Positions 45,202-55,977 of a stretch of DNA of 64,000 nt are shown here, piece by piece. The notes beneath the pieces are model-generated. The model saw only the letters and a program-made list of their open reading frames with translations. It searched no databases and was not told the DNA's origin. Numbering within the stretch: position 1 is the stretch's first letter; the number at the start of each line of letters is the position of its first letter. This DNA comes from Diaporthe sp. PMI_573 (Eukaryota; Ascomycota; Sordariomycetes; Diaporthales; Diaporthaceae). Position numbers and translations under genes: made by a program. The stretch spans positions 1,488,001 through 1,552,000 of the forward strand of contig JAJTUP010000007.1 of NCBI GenBank assembly GCA_021399435.1, given 5' to 3'.

Positions 45202-48200
45202 CTAGTTGTAATACTCGATCAACCAGGCCCGCAGGTCCCCCACGGTCGGATACTCCAGGAACAGGCTGCCACTGACCGCCACCCCCAGCTGCTCGCGCAG
45301 CTTCTCGGCGATGACCAGGCTCATCAGGCTGTCCACGCCCAGGCTGGCAAAGCTGGCATCGTCCTCGAGGTCCGAGGGCTCGAGGGCCGCCTCGGTAGCC
45401 ACCAGCGCCATGGCCTGGACCGCCGTGCTGTCTGAATCGGCCACGAGCGCGGCAGCAGCCGGGGCGGCCGTTTCTATCTCCACTGCCGCCAACGGCTGCG
45501 GGATGGGCGTTGGCGCGGGAGCAGGCACGGGCGCGGGCGTGGCTTGCTGGACAGGCTTTGGCTGTGCCTTTGGCTCTGCCGCCGGCTTGGTTGTAGTCGA
45601 CGGCGCGGCGATGGTGGCAGCAGCAGCAGGAGCGGCAACCGAGGACCCAGAGGCCGGGTTCTTGACGTCGGCTGGGGAGAAGAAGCGGCTCAGCAGCACG
45701 CGGGGGTAGCGGCGGAACTTCATGGCCTGCATGACACCGATGATCTCGCCGTCCTGCAGGATGTAGACATCGCCGAGGTAGACGGATGCGTCCTCGGCCG
45801 TGGCGATCATCTTGACATACGAGCGGTACTTGCCGCCAGCGACGAGCGGGCGGGCCAGGCGGAGCGAGCCCCAGCCGGGGGTAACGCAGAAGTTGTTCTT
45901 GGTGTCGATGCTGTCCGAGACATTCATGATGAAGCCGCCGAGGTGGCAGACGCTGTCGATGAAGAAGGGAGGCACCGTCCACACGCCACCCTTGTCCGTG
46001 CTGCTGATGGTCACATCGGCAAATGCCTCGAGCCCGTGCAACACCACCGACTGCATGCCGCGGTACTTATCGGCATAGTCGACCAGGTTGTTGGCGAAGA
46101 GCAGGTACGCCATGCTGTGCGACAGCCGGTTGGCCACGCCCTCCTCGGCGAGCCTCTCGAGCGCCTCGATGCGGCCGTTGATTAGGTGTGCCATCGGCGC
46201 CCAGCTCTGTAGCCACTCGGACGCGTTGCCATACAACAGCTGGGCCGTTGCGATGGGCTTGTCGTCGGCCAGAGAGCCGTCGCCGGCAACGTTGTGCCAT
46301 TCCAGCTGGGCCACGCCCGTCTCGATGTCCTCGGTGGTGATAGAGATCTGGATCAGCTGCGGGACGTCGGTGTTCTTTTGCGCCACTAGGCCCTCGCTTA
46401 CGACGAGATTGGCCATGTTCATGTCGACAACCCCCTTTTTGGAACTCGGCCTAAGCTTGTCCATGAGATATTTGCCCAGGGTTAATGTGATATCGGCGTG
46501 GATAGACTATAATTTGGTCGCAAAAGGTCAGCTCTCATCGTCCTGCTTGTCAAGTACGTACATCTGATACCATCCAAGTACACGAGTATTCAAGCTGGGA
46601 AACACTTACCGAAGTCACAACGCCTGCTCCGTTCATGCGGTGGCCCCACGCGGCGGCCAAGAAGTCGGGCTGCATCAGATCCGACTGCACGACAACCCGC
46701 CCCGACGAGCCAGAGAACGCCTCGTCGACGACCTGGTGGACGAGCGACGTCCGCAGGCTGGAAGGAGGCGCGGTCAGCCTGTTCAAGTTGCCACCGGCCG
46801 CCCTGGCCGCCGCCGCCTTCTCGGCATCATAGAACGTATTGCCCTTTGTGAGCGCCCAGTCGCCGTTGTACTGGATCCAGTGGGTCTTGTCGTTCCAGGC
46901 GTACGTCGGGAGGTCCAGGAGCCGCAGGCCGCCCTCGAACGGGCTGTGGAACTCGTGCCAGTCCACCGCGACGCCGGCCGCGTGCACAGTGGCCAGGCTG
47001 TGCGACAGCGTCATCCAGTTGTCCTCGCCCCGGCGAAGGGATGGGACGGCCGCGCCGACGGACGGCAGGATCGACCTCGCGAAGCCCATGCACACGGGGT
47101 GCGGGCCGATCTCGATCCAGACCATGGTCTCGTCCACGGCGGCTATGCTGTGCGCCGCGTTGATAGCAGCCAGGAAGTCCACCGGCTCCCGGGTCGCCCG
47201 ACGCATGTAGTTTGCGTTGATCGTCTTGTCGTCAAAGATGACCCTCCCCAGCAGCGGCGAGATGATGGGCACGCTCGGCGTCTGGAACAGGGCGCCTGTC
47301 TTGGCCGCCTCCTCGAACTCGTCGAGAATGACGTCCGTCTGGGCTGAGTGGAAGGCAAATGCCACGTCGAGGGCAAAGCACTTGAAGCCGGCGGCCTCCA
47401 GCGCGACGGCCAGTGCATCCATCTCGGCCACTGTCCCACTCAAGACCGTGTCCTTGGGCCCGTTGACACACGCCACCTCGAACGGCTTACCGGCAGCGCC
47501 CTCACACACCGCCTCCAGCGACGCCCGCACCGCCAGCATCTTGTGGCTGCCCGCCCGGCACTTGTCCTCGAGCAGGCGCGCCCGGGAGCCCGCCAGGAAG
47601 ATGGCGTCGGCGGCCGAGAGCACGCCCGCCACATGCAGCGCCGCGTACTCGCCTAGGCTGTGACCGACGACGACGTCTGGCTTCACCCCGAGGGACTCCC
47701 AGTACTTGGCCAGCGCTATCTCGACACAGACGAGGGCAAGCTGCGTGACCGTAGGCGAGTGGGTGTGGTCCTGCGGGTGGCTGCCGTCGACGGCAGGGAT
47801 GATGGAAGGAAAGCCCTCGGCCTGGGCGAGGGCGTCTAGGCTCAGCATCTGTGACCGGAAGTAGGGCGAGTCCCGGAACAGCTCTAGGCTCATCGACCGG
47901 TACGAGGCCCCCTGGCCGGTGAAGGCGAAGATGACCGGTGGTGGGCCGGTTGCCGAGATGGGCTTATGACGATCCGCCGACTCAAGGTAGGAAGTAAGTT
48001 GCTTTTTCAAGTGGGAGACATGCGACGTGGCCACGGCTACACGGTGGTTATAGTGTTGGCGCCGAGCCGTTGTCGTGTACGCGAGGTTGGCTACCGAGAC
48101 GTCCTCATGCGTCTCCAGGTATCCAATGAGGCGCTCGAGATTACCCTTGAGCGAGACCTTGCTCTTGGCCGACACGGTGACGACGTGGGCAGACCGAGGG

Positions 48201-50993
48201 TCCGCCACGTCGGTGTCGCTAATTGCCCGGACAGGTGCCTCCTCGAGAACAATGCTCGTATTTCCGCCGGCAGCACTAAAGTTGTTGATCACGGCAAGAC
48301 GCTTTTTCTCGGGCAGCCGCGGCCACTTGGTCAGCTCGAAGGGAATGTGCAGGTTTCGCTTGTCCAGATCCTTAGGGAAGCCCGGGTTGATGCTGTTCTT
48401 GATACCGACGTGTGGCGGAATAGCCTCCTTGTCAAGCATCATCAACACCTTAACCAGTGCCGTTGTGCCCGCTACCGCCTCGCCGTGGCCTACATTCGCC
48501 TTCACAGCGCCAATATGCAGCGGCTGTTTAGAGCTTCGGCGCTTAGTACCCGCAAGGGGCGCAAAGACGTTGGTGACGGACTGGATCTCCTGCGCGTCAC
48601 CGGCCTGTGTGCCGGTCCCGTGCATCTCCACGTAGCTGACATCCAAGGGGTCCACGCCGGCCCGGTTCAGGAGCATCCTCGTGAGGTCAGCCTGGTGGCC
48701 CGCATGGGGGTGGGTGATAGAGACCGCCTCGGCCGAGTGGTTTGTCCCGGCGGCGAGGATCACGCCTAGGATGTTGTCGTTGTCGGCTTCTGCATCCTCG
48801 AGACGCTTCAGGATGACCGAGGCCACGCCGTCGGCACGGCAGTACCCATCAGCCTCGCTGTCCCACGTCTTGCATGCATTGGGCGTTTTGGACAGGAAGT
48901 GACCGTTGCTTAGTCCTGCAAACGCGTCCGAGTTTGTGAGGACATTCATCCCTCCCGCTACCGCCATGTCACTGTCCCCGTTCCAGAGGGCGTTGCAGGC
49001 AATCTTAGTTAAACTGTTAGCAGCGTTCCCCTAGGGTGACGATGATAGAGCGCTGGTGGAAGGATGGTAGTCGCCACTTACATGGATTGTCGCCAGTCCC
49101 GAGGAGCATGCCGTGTCGATACTATAACTAGGACCAGAGAATTTGAAGAAGTAGTTAATACGTCCAGGACCGAATGCACGGCAGCCGCCTGTGATGAAGT
49201 AGGTGCCAACCTCTTGAGCTGTGTTAACCTCACGATAGTCATCGCTAGCCTGTCCATAGAAGGTACCAATCCGATGGAGATCGGTAGAAGCTGTACGGTT
49301 GGCGACGTAGCCGGCTCGTTCCAGCGCCTCATAGGCCGTTACAATAGCCAGCCGTTGCATTGGGTCTGTCTGAAGGGCCTCGCGCGGCGACATATTAAAG
49401 AAGGGTGCGTCGAATAGGCCTGGCTCATCTATAAAGCAGCCATATGGGGTAAGACTGGTGTTGACACGCTTGCCAGTGGGGTCATAATGTGTGTCCACGT
49501 CGAACCGGTCAGCCGGGACCTTCTTGTGTACGTCGAGGCCCTGGCTCAGGATGTCCCAGAACTTTTCCGTGTCCGAGGCGCCTCCAGGCATCCGACAGGA
49601 CATGCCGACAATGGCAATCTTGGCCTGTTGCGAGCCCCTGGGCCCCTCCGAAGGAGTGTCTGGCTTGGCGACCCAGCTCACAAGATCCTTCGTGCGTGTC
49701 TTGAACTGTTGTGCCTCCGCGTTCAGGGAGTCGACGAGGTCGCGGACGGGCAGGGAAGTGCGGAACATGATCACCTGGCACTCGGAGGCGGCAACGATCT
49801 TGGCCCTCTCGATGACCGCCATGATTACATTGTCCCACTGAATGGCCCGCGTGATGATCTCCTCGATTATGTTGCTGAACAGGCCGTCGGCACTGGTGGC
49901 GGGAAATGGCCTCCCGTTGCTGGTCGAGAGGACGGGCACGCGCGGCGTGAACCTGGAGTCCAGCCCGGTGGTGCGAACGATGCTGCGGACGTGGTCCTTG
50001 GTGTAGAGATGCCCGGCGTGACAAGGGCCGGTGTAGACGGGCAGGGCAACATGCTTCTGGTCACGGAAGAAGTCGGATTGGAGGAAGATGTGCTTTAGCC
50101 GGGCCGGCGGGCCACTGATGGTCACCGAGGTGCGGCTCAGTGCGCTGATGAACACCTTGCTCGACTCGGGAGTTTTCTAGCACGGCCGGATTAGATACTG
50201 CTACTCTTGAGTGGTTTTGAGAACGCAGCCATGATGCTCTTGGGCAATCTTGGGGAGGAGGGGAGGGTTCCGCAGAGAGGGGGCTTCGGCACAAACTCAC
50301 CTCGGCCTTGTGTATGGCATCGAGCTCCTTCTGGACGGCATCGACCTCGACGTCCGGCACCACGTAGGCCCAGCTGTCGCCAGGCCCAGCATCGAGCGGC
50401 CGGGGCTGCAGGTGCTGCGAGACCTCGTTGACCAGGACGCCGAGCCTGAAAGCGATGCGGATCACCTGGGCAGCAGCGACCGGCACGTCTGCCAAAGTCG
50501 GAGATAGCGAGACGGCAGCGGTTGACAGGAGACCGGTGCCGAGGCCGGCGAGGCAGGCATCTGCGTCGACCAAGTCGAGCTCCTGGCCGTTGTCTTCGTA
50601 GTGTCCGATGAACGTGGCTAGTTGCACCACACACAGGAGGACTCCGTCGACGGAGCCACCAAGGGGGCCGCTTCGGAGTTCCGCGTAGTCGATCAGGGTG
50701 AAGACCGTCTCAAAGGGGGGGACGAGGCGTCTTAGGGTGGCCGGCAGCGAGCGCACCTCATCGCGCAGGGCCAGAGTGACCTCGTCGATGAGCCTGGCCA
50801 GCAGCGGGTGTCGTCTGTCCTTGCTGTGGTTGTAGAGCTGACGGGACAGGTCTTTCAAGTCATCGTGTGGGAACTCGTTGCTGAAGTAGCCGAGAGTCAA
50901 CTTGGTAGGCTGAATCAGAGACTCGGGCTCAGTTGCCGAGGAGCTACCGGTGTTCGACATCTGGTCGGCGTTGGAAGGCTCAGCCCACTCCAT
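45202..50993 (-). CDS. Non-reducing polyketide synthase, SAT-KS-MAT-PT-ACP (atrochrysone carboxylic acid synthase-like)
   Basis: Four exons on the minus strand (50993-50301, 50176-49082, 49003-46610, 46506-45202), all introns phase 0, give 1828 residues. The order is a SAT-like domain (about 30-270), KS from about 416 (Cys588 in DTACSSG; His724 and His769), MAT from about 950 (Ser1045 in GHSLGEY), PT from about 1345 (His1352 in HQVVDE; Asp1578 in [13 protein letters not shown]) and one ACP (Ser1787 in LGVDSLMSL). It stops 41 residues after that serine: there is no thioesterase, Claisen cyclase, methyltransferase or reductase. Such synthases build an unreduced poly-ketone, fold it in PT and hand it to a trans metallo-beta-lactamase thioesterase, present next door. 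The DUF1772 and EthD genes favour an octaketide anthrone; decaketide makers of similar architecture are the alternative. The SAT cysteine motif GxCxG reads GLGTG (150-154), so this domain may be inactive and acetyl priming direct. Confidence 0.95.
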
Positions 50994-51566
50994 ACTATCA
51001 ACTATGGATATCAGGGCTTGGAGAAGTCGCGTTGAGGTGGTAGCTGAGCACTTTATATTGGCGTGGGATGGGGGGATAAAGGTAGCAATATCTCATACGT
51101 CGACAGCCCTGATGCGGCATGAAACAAGCGTCTGGGTAAGAAGCATCCGGCGAGTATCACATGATATAAGGCATCGTAAGCGAATAGAGCCTCGTAGGAA
51201 TGACCCGGGTATCGACGCTCAGATTGGATACCTCCGGACCTCTCTTCGCAGGATCCTCCTGACCCGGCCCGATCGGTAGTTTTGATATCGTTGTAATCCT
51301 TCTGCAATCCATTAACCCGGCCGTCAAAGTTCACTTCTGTGCTTACACGGCTCTCGAGTAGGTTGCCACCCAGCATCCTTTTCGCGGTATCCGTACCTCA
51401 GCCTTGAACCGCATTTCAGTCCCCGAAGGCCCGGTTTTCTGGCGCTGAACAAATGCAGTCAGTCCTCCCCGAGGCATCTCTTTCAAGTTTTACTTTGGAT
51501 TTCAGTCAAGTCCTCACTTAGAAACATCTCCTTCTCTTGTCCCAGGAGTTCTGGGTACGGCTCAAG
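50994..51566. promoter_or_regulatory. Divergent promoter, PKS / metallo-beta-lactamase thioesterase
   Basis: 573 bp between the two divergent start codons, suggesting co-expression. A TATA-like box (CAATATAAAG on the minus strand, 51051-51060) lies about 60 bp upstream of the PKS ATG. I found no full AflR consensus here; TCGTAAGCGA near 51175 has only four central bases. Confidence 0.5.
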
Positions 51567-52598
51567 ATGGCTCCTGGAGTAGGAGGCTATCGCCAGATCA
51601 ACAAAGCCCTCAACATCTGTGCTTTCGAGGATTATCTGGAGAGCCAGCAGACACGCCTGCCCAAGCTGCTGGATGTGGAGCAAATCAGTCCCCGAGTGAT
51701 ACGCGTACTTGGCCAGAATCCGGGAAAGGTGAGGATGTCCCCTCAACATCTAGACCCTGTGCTGGCGCACAGAATTATCAACCACTTAACTGACCTCAAC
51801 TGTTTTGTTCAGTTCACGCTCCAGGGCACAAATACGTACATCATCGGTACGGGTCCAGAGCGCATCCTCGTCGACACGGGCCAGGGCATCCCGGACTGGG
51901 CAGACCTTATATCCGACGCCGTCGCCAACGGAGACTTCTCCATATCACACGTTCTGCTCACACACTGGCACGGTGACCACACAGGCGGTGTCCCCGACCT
52001 AATTCACATGTACCCGGACCTCTCTTCATCGATCTACAAGCACACCCCGAGCAAGAACCAGCAGCCCATCGTCGATGGCCAGACCTTCACGGTAGACGGC
52101 GCCACCGTCCGCGCGGTGCACTCCCCAGGCCACTCCCACGACCACATGTGCTTCATCGTCGAGGAGGACGATGCGATGCTCACGGGCGACAACGTGCTGG
52201 GCCACGGCACCGCGGCGGTCGAGCACCTGAGCAGCTGGATGGAGACGCTCCGCCAGATGCAGTCACACGGCTGTGTCACCGGCTACCCAGCCCACGGGGC
52301 CGTCATCGCGGACCTCAACGCCAAGATCGATGGCGAGCTGGCCGGGAAACTGAGACGGGAGCGCCAGGCGCTTCAGGCCCTCAAGGAGGCGCAGCGCCGC
52401 GGCGGGCCGGGGCAGGGCAGGCTCACGGTCAAGGAGCTTGTGACGGCCATCTACGGGGACCGCCTGGGCGACGGGGTCAGAGAGCTGGCCCTGGAGCCCT
52501 TCATGGACGAGGTCTTGCGGAAGCTGGCTGAGGACGGCATGGTTGGGTTCCAGATGAGGGCGGGTGTCAAGAAGTGGTTTGCTGTCTCGCGCGTATAG
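51567..52598 (+). CDS. Metallo-beta-lactamase-type thioesterase (ACTE/MdpF-like)
   Basis: Exons 51567-51728 and 51813-52598 give 315 residues. The zinc-binding motif THWHGDH at 104-110 and later ligands in HSPGHSHDH, TGDNVLGHG and YPAHG are all present. The C-terminal helical domain (LTVKELVTAIYGD...) is that of LACTB2-like hydrolases, to which the atrochrysone carboxyl-ACP thioesterases belong. It would release the cyclised polyketide from the ACP of the neighbouring PKS, which has no thioesterase of its own. The start is at ATG 51567 (MAPGVGGYRQINKAL), a characteristic beginning of the family. The 84 nt intron is open and in frame; unspliced message would insert 28 residues just before the first beta-strand. 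Confidence 0.93.
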   Translation: MAPGVGGYRQINKALNICAFEDYLESQQTRLPKLLDVEQISPRVIRVLGQNPGKVRMSPQHLDPVLAHRIINHLTDLNCFVQFTLQGTNTYIIGTGPERILVDTGQGIPDWADLISDAVANGDFSISHVLLTHWHGDHTGGVPDLIHMYPDLSSSIYKHTPSKNQQPIVDGQTFTVDGATVRAVHSPGHSHDHMCFIVEEDDAMLTGDNVLGHGTAAVEHLSSWMETLRQMQSHGCVTGYPAHGAVIADLNAKIDGELAGKLRRERQALQALKEAQRRGGPGQGRLTVKELVTAIYGDRLGDGVRELALEPFMDEVLRKLAEDGMVGFQMRAGVKKWFAVSRV

Positions 52599-53447
52599 CC
52601 TGCCCACTGGTATACCTAGAATGTAGCACACGAGACGTACAGTGTGGGCGGGTGTTTTGACTTTACAACTCAATGGCTTCATATGTTGAGAGGGAACGCT
52701 GGAAATTGGGACTGGTCACTTTTCTGTATGGAAATATACACACTTGAGTGCGATGGTTCCTTGGATTGAATACTTAGATTGAATACTTAGACTGAATACT
52801 TATTCACTACATTTAGATTGAATACTTGGATCGAATATTTAGATTTAATACTGCTGGTAGACTGGAGTGTGTGGGACGTCACAGAATTGTCTTTTTTGGA
52901 AGCGCAAGTGACCTTTCTCAAAGAATTCAGTTCTGTTGTTACTTGTCTGGTCCTGTATAGTTGCACAACTTGACCAGTCCAGCACGGGTAACCGAGACAT
53001 CCTACGGGAGAATACAAGATGGACTGCACTGATATTTTCTCGTATTACTGGGTGCAGCCTCCATCCACGTCTCCGCTATGCAGGTGCACGACCGTGTAAA
53101 TTCAGGGTGTGTTTTACACCATGCCTCCACCTCCAGGCTTCCACATCCTTCACAAAGCAGGGCTGAGTGAACACAGCAATTACGACTTGTCACAACTGCG
53201 CGGACTGAGGCCGGCTTGGCAAATATAAGCATACAACGTGTATGGACCCTCGAGGCTAGGCTACAAATACCAATACCCCGGTGCTGACAAACCCATTGAT
53301 AAATCCCGGTGTCCGTTCTTCCAGCCACGTTATCAACCCCCCCCCCCCGGGACCTGCATAGTTACATCGTGCTTCTTGTACGGCCTCGGACTCCGGCCCC
53401 AAAGATCCGGATTCACCCGCCAAGAGCCGCGGCGCCCCACGCCTCCT
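52599..53447. other. Intergenic with a short tandem repeat
   Basis: Between the thioesterase 3' end and the DUF1772 3' end (convergent genes). It contains the 13 bp repeat at 52762-52851 and a poly-C run near 53340. No gene seen. Confidence 0.5.
52762..52851 (+). repeat. 13 bp degenerate tandem repeat (CTTAGATTGAATA)
   Basis: About six imperfect copies of TTAGATTGAATACT in 90 bp just 3' of the thioesterase gene. It is non-coding; slippage is the likely origin. Confidence 0.75.
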
Positions 53448-54095
53448 TCACGCGGCGAGCTCCCGCACGAGGGTGCTGAACCCCAGCAACGCCCCGACAA
53501 GGGGCGTGAGGGATCGCGCTACATGCAGCCAAGCCCACCTCACGACCAGGCCTCGGACGAGTTCCAGCGGCACCGCTTCGGAGCCGGGTGCCCCCAGCCG
53601 GAACAAGGTATTATTGGTCGGCACCATGACGTACCAGGTGAAGGGCACCATGACACCCGTCGCCACAGCCGCCAGCGCGTACCGGATCCAGCTCTCGCGG
53701 CCGCCCTTGCTCCCAGATGGCCCTGCAGCCGCATCCTGCCATCTCCTGGTGAGTGCGGCGCAGCCGTATAGCCCGCATGTGGCGACGCACAAGGCAGGCA
53801 GGTAGATGTGGCCGTAGTGGTACATGCGTGCCCACTGCCGGAGCACGTGTGCGGCGTCGTGGTTGGTGTCGAGAAGCACCGGGACAGCGAAGGCCGAGAG
53901 GCTCATCATGGCTCCTTTGTCCCGACGGGCGGGCGTGGTCAGCTCGTTCTCGCATATGCAGTGCAGGGGGAGACGCGGGGTTGGGTGCACCTCCGGTGCT
54001 TTTGTCTTACCTGAGAGAAATGTTCCCGAGACCACGGCCGAGGCTGGCAGGCCGATGCCTGGCCGAGACGCTTTGCTGGACGGCTTCTTTGACAT
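53448..54095 (-). CDS. DUF1772 membrane protein, anthrone oxidase-type (HypC/TpcL-like)
   Basis: Exons 54095-54011 and 53914-53448 on the minus strand (96 nt intron) give 183 residues. The first exon ends SAVVSGTFLSG and the second continues AMMSLSAFAVPVLLD, forming a first membrane helix. MYHYGHIYLPALCVATCGLYG, YALAAVATGVMVPFTWYVMVP and the C-terminal WAWLHVARSLTPLVGALLGF make four spans. The PFTWYVMVPTNNTLF signature is the hallmark of the DUF1772 group that includes cofactor-independent anthrone oxygenases of emodin and aflatoxin pathways. Expected role: oxidation of an anthrone such as emodin anthrone to the anthraquinone, in an internal membrane. It is divergent from the EthD gene with 422 bp between. 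The intron is open and in frame, so splicing was inferred from family alignment. Confidence 0.88.
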   Translation of the reverse strand: MSKKPSSKASRPGIGLPASAVVSGTFLSGKTKAPEVHPTPRLPLHCICENELTTPARRDKGAMMSLSAFAVPVLLDTNHDAAHVLRQWARMYHYGHIYLPALCVATCGLYGCAALTRRWQDAAAGPSGSKGGRESWIRYALAAVATGVMVPFTWYVMVPTNNTLFRLGAPGSEAVPLELVRGLVVRWAWLHVARSLTPLVGALLGFSTLVRELAA

Positions 54096-54517
54096 GATTT
54101 ACTAGTGTATGGGTTATTGTTGGATGGGCTTAGGTGATAACGCGGCATGCCTTGCTGCTCATTGCCCCGTCGCTCGAGGCCCTTGAGTTATACTTGTCCA
54201 GGCCGGGTGATTTTCCGGCCATGGGAGTGGACACAACTTCCCCCCATCCTCCTTTCCCGGGACCGGCCTGGATATCATGGCTCTAAGCCCGCATGTAGCG
54301 ATCGGGTCATGAACCAGAGGCAGTGTTGCGCTGTCCAACTCCGGGTCGTGTCGGGGAACCGTAGCACCACTCCAAAGACAATGTTCCTTCAGCAAAGGTC
54401 TCAGATTGATAACCCAAAGAGTCAGGGTTTTGATTGTTGTGTTCCAAGTCTCTAAACCCCCTGTGAGTGAGTCGACACATTATTGCCATTCTAATTTCAG
54501 GGCCGATTCACGCGAAC
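54096..54517. promoter_or_regulatory. Divergent promoter, DUF1772 / EthD genes
   Basis: 422 bp between start codons; GC-rich with several CCGG words. No full AflR consensus found. Confidence 0.45.
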
Positions 54518-55149
54518 ATGACCGGCTTCGACGAACCCCATCTCCCAGAGTCGGACAGCTCGGCAGAGGGCAGGTATCTCTGCCTGACAATCTGTGGCTA
54601 CCGTAAGCCTGGTATGAGCGAGGAAGAATACCGCAACCACATGGTCAATATTTCCGCTCCTTTGACAAAGGACCTCATGGTCAAGTACGGGATCCAACGA
54701 TGGACCCAGGTGCGTGGCTGCCACACAAGCACATTCCCCCCTCCCCCCTCATTCAGCCGTGCCTTATTTTCGGCCGTGCTATCTTCCCGACTCACATGTG
54801 AACCAGATCCACAACCAAAGTGCTACTCGCTCATTGATGAGCCAGCTCTTCGACCCACAGATGGCCAATGTCGCAGACTTTGACTGCTTTAGCCAAGTCA
54901 TCTTCAAGAGCGTTGAGGACTATAAGCGCATGAAACAGGATCCGTGGTACAAGGAGCATCTGGTTGGGGATCATGAGAAGTTTGCAGACACTAAGAGAAG
55001 CATGTGAGTTGCTTGTTGATACCCCGACTGCCACCCAAGATAGGTACATGTGTCATTTAGTGTGGCTAATCCCCGTCAGGATGACGATTGGATGGGTTGA
55101 AGAATTCGTGAGGGATGGCCAGGTTGTCGATGGCTTCAAAGGTCATTAG
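54518..55149 (+). CDS. EthD-domain protein, atrochrysone carboxylic acid decarboxylase-type (TpcK/ClaH-like)
   Basis: Three exons (54518-54709, 54807-55003, 55080-55149) give 152 residues. The dimeric alpha-beta barrel (EthD) pattern shows as [40 protein letters not shown] and, in the second half, [37 protein letters not shown]. These segments match the decarboxylase group of anthraquinone clusters in which atrochrysone carboxylic acid loses CO2. In Aspergillus nidulans mdpH this module and a DUF1772 module are one product; here they are separate divergent genes, as in trypacidin-type clusters. Start: the first ATG after the GGCCGATTCACGCGAAC leader. The first intron is 97 nt. The family role is firm; the substrate here is inferred. 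Confidence 0.87.
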
Positions 55150-55977
55150 ATGCTTTCCGAGTACATGATGATACATATTTGTTTTTGCTACCATGCACCT
55201 GTCACTGCTCAAATCAGTTTGTATTGTTTGAAAAAGATTGCTCGGTCCTGTTTTGGGAACGTAAGTGCGGATGCGTAGATTGTGCTGCCAGGCGGACCTA
55301 GGTACTTATGCACACTCCAGGTCACGGCAAACTGAAAACCGTAGACCACCTGGGCTGATGGCGATAGCTCGCTTTTCCTTAGACAGACAGCCAACGAGGA
55401 CATTTATTACTTTCAAGAATATACATGAGGATCTCTGAAAAAATTATTCTTTCAATGTGAGAAGATGCCCAGAATTGGCTGTCCCGCTAAGGAACGGTTG
55501 CTCAATTGAAAGGAACCCATTAATCTCTTTAATCAGGCCACAATGCCTCCCCCCCTCCCACACCGGCTCTCAAATCTGATCCTCATTTCGTGCCAGGACC
55601 TCGGCTTGCCAAAGGATCAGATCTTTACGAATTCATTTTTCAAATCTATCGATTTTCATTTTTCTAGATAGAATACGATATAAATATTACGTCATATAGC
55701 GGCTCGGGCCTGCTGATGTAAGCCAGCTGGCCACCTCCCAGCATTTGCAGTTTAGAGTTAGCCGGCACCCGGCACTACTTGGAAGGGGGGAAGGAAATAA
55801 GGAATAGATCGACATGGAACACCGTCGTCGTTTTAAGCCCACCCGTTGCAGCTAACCACTATAGATCTAGCTCACACAGCCACGTGGGCTTGGTCACACA
55901 CACAATCACAGCAATACACGTATTTGACGTCTGCATGTGGTTTATTCTATTTGTCTATATTTGTGAAATCAACAGCT
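55150..55977. other. Intergenic, 3' sides of convergent genes
   Basis: AT-rich stretch between the EthD gene (+) and the regulator gene (-). No RNA gene or coding exon recognised. Confidence 0.45.
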
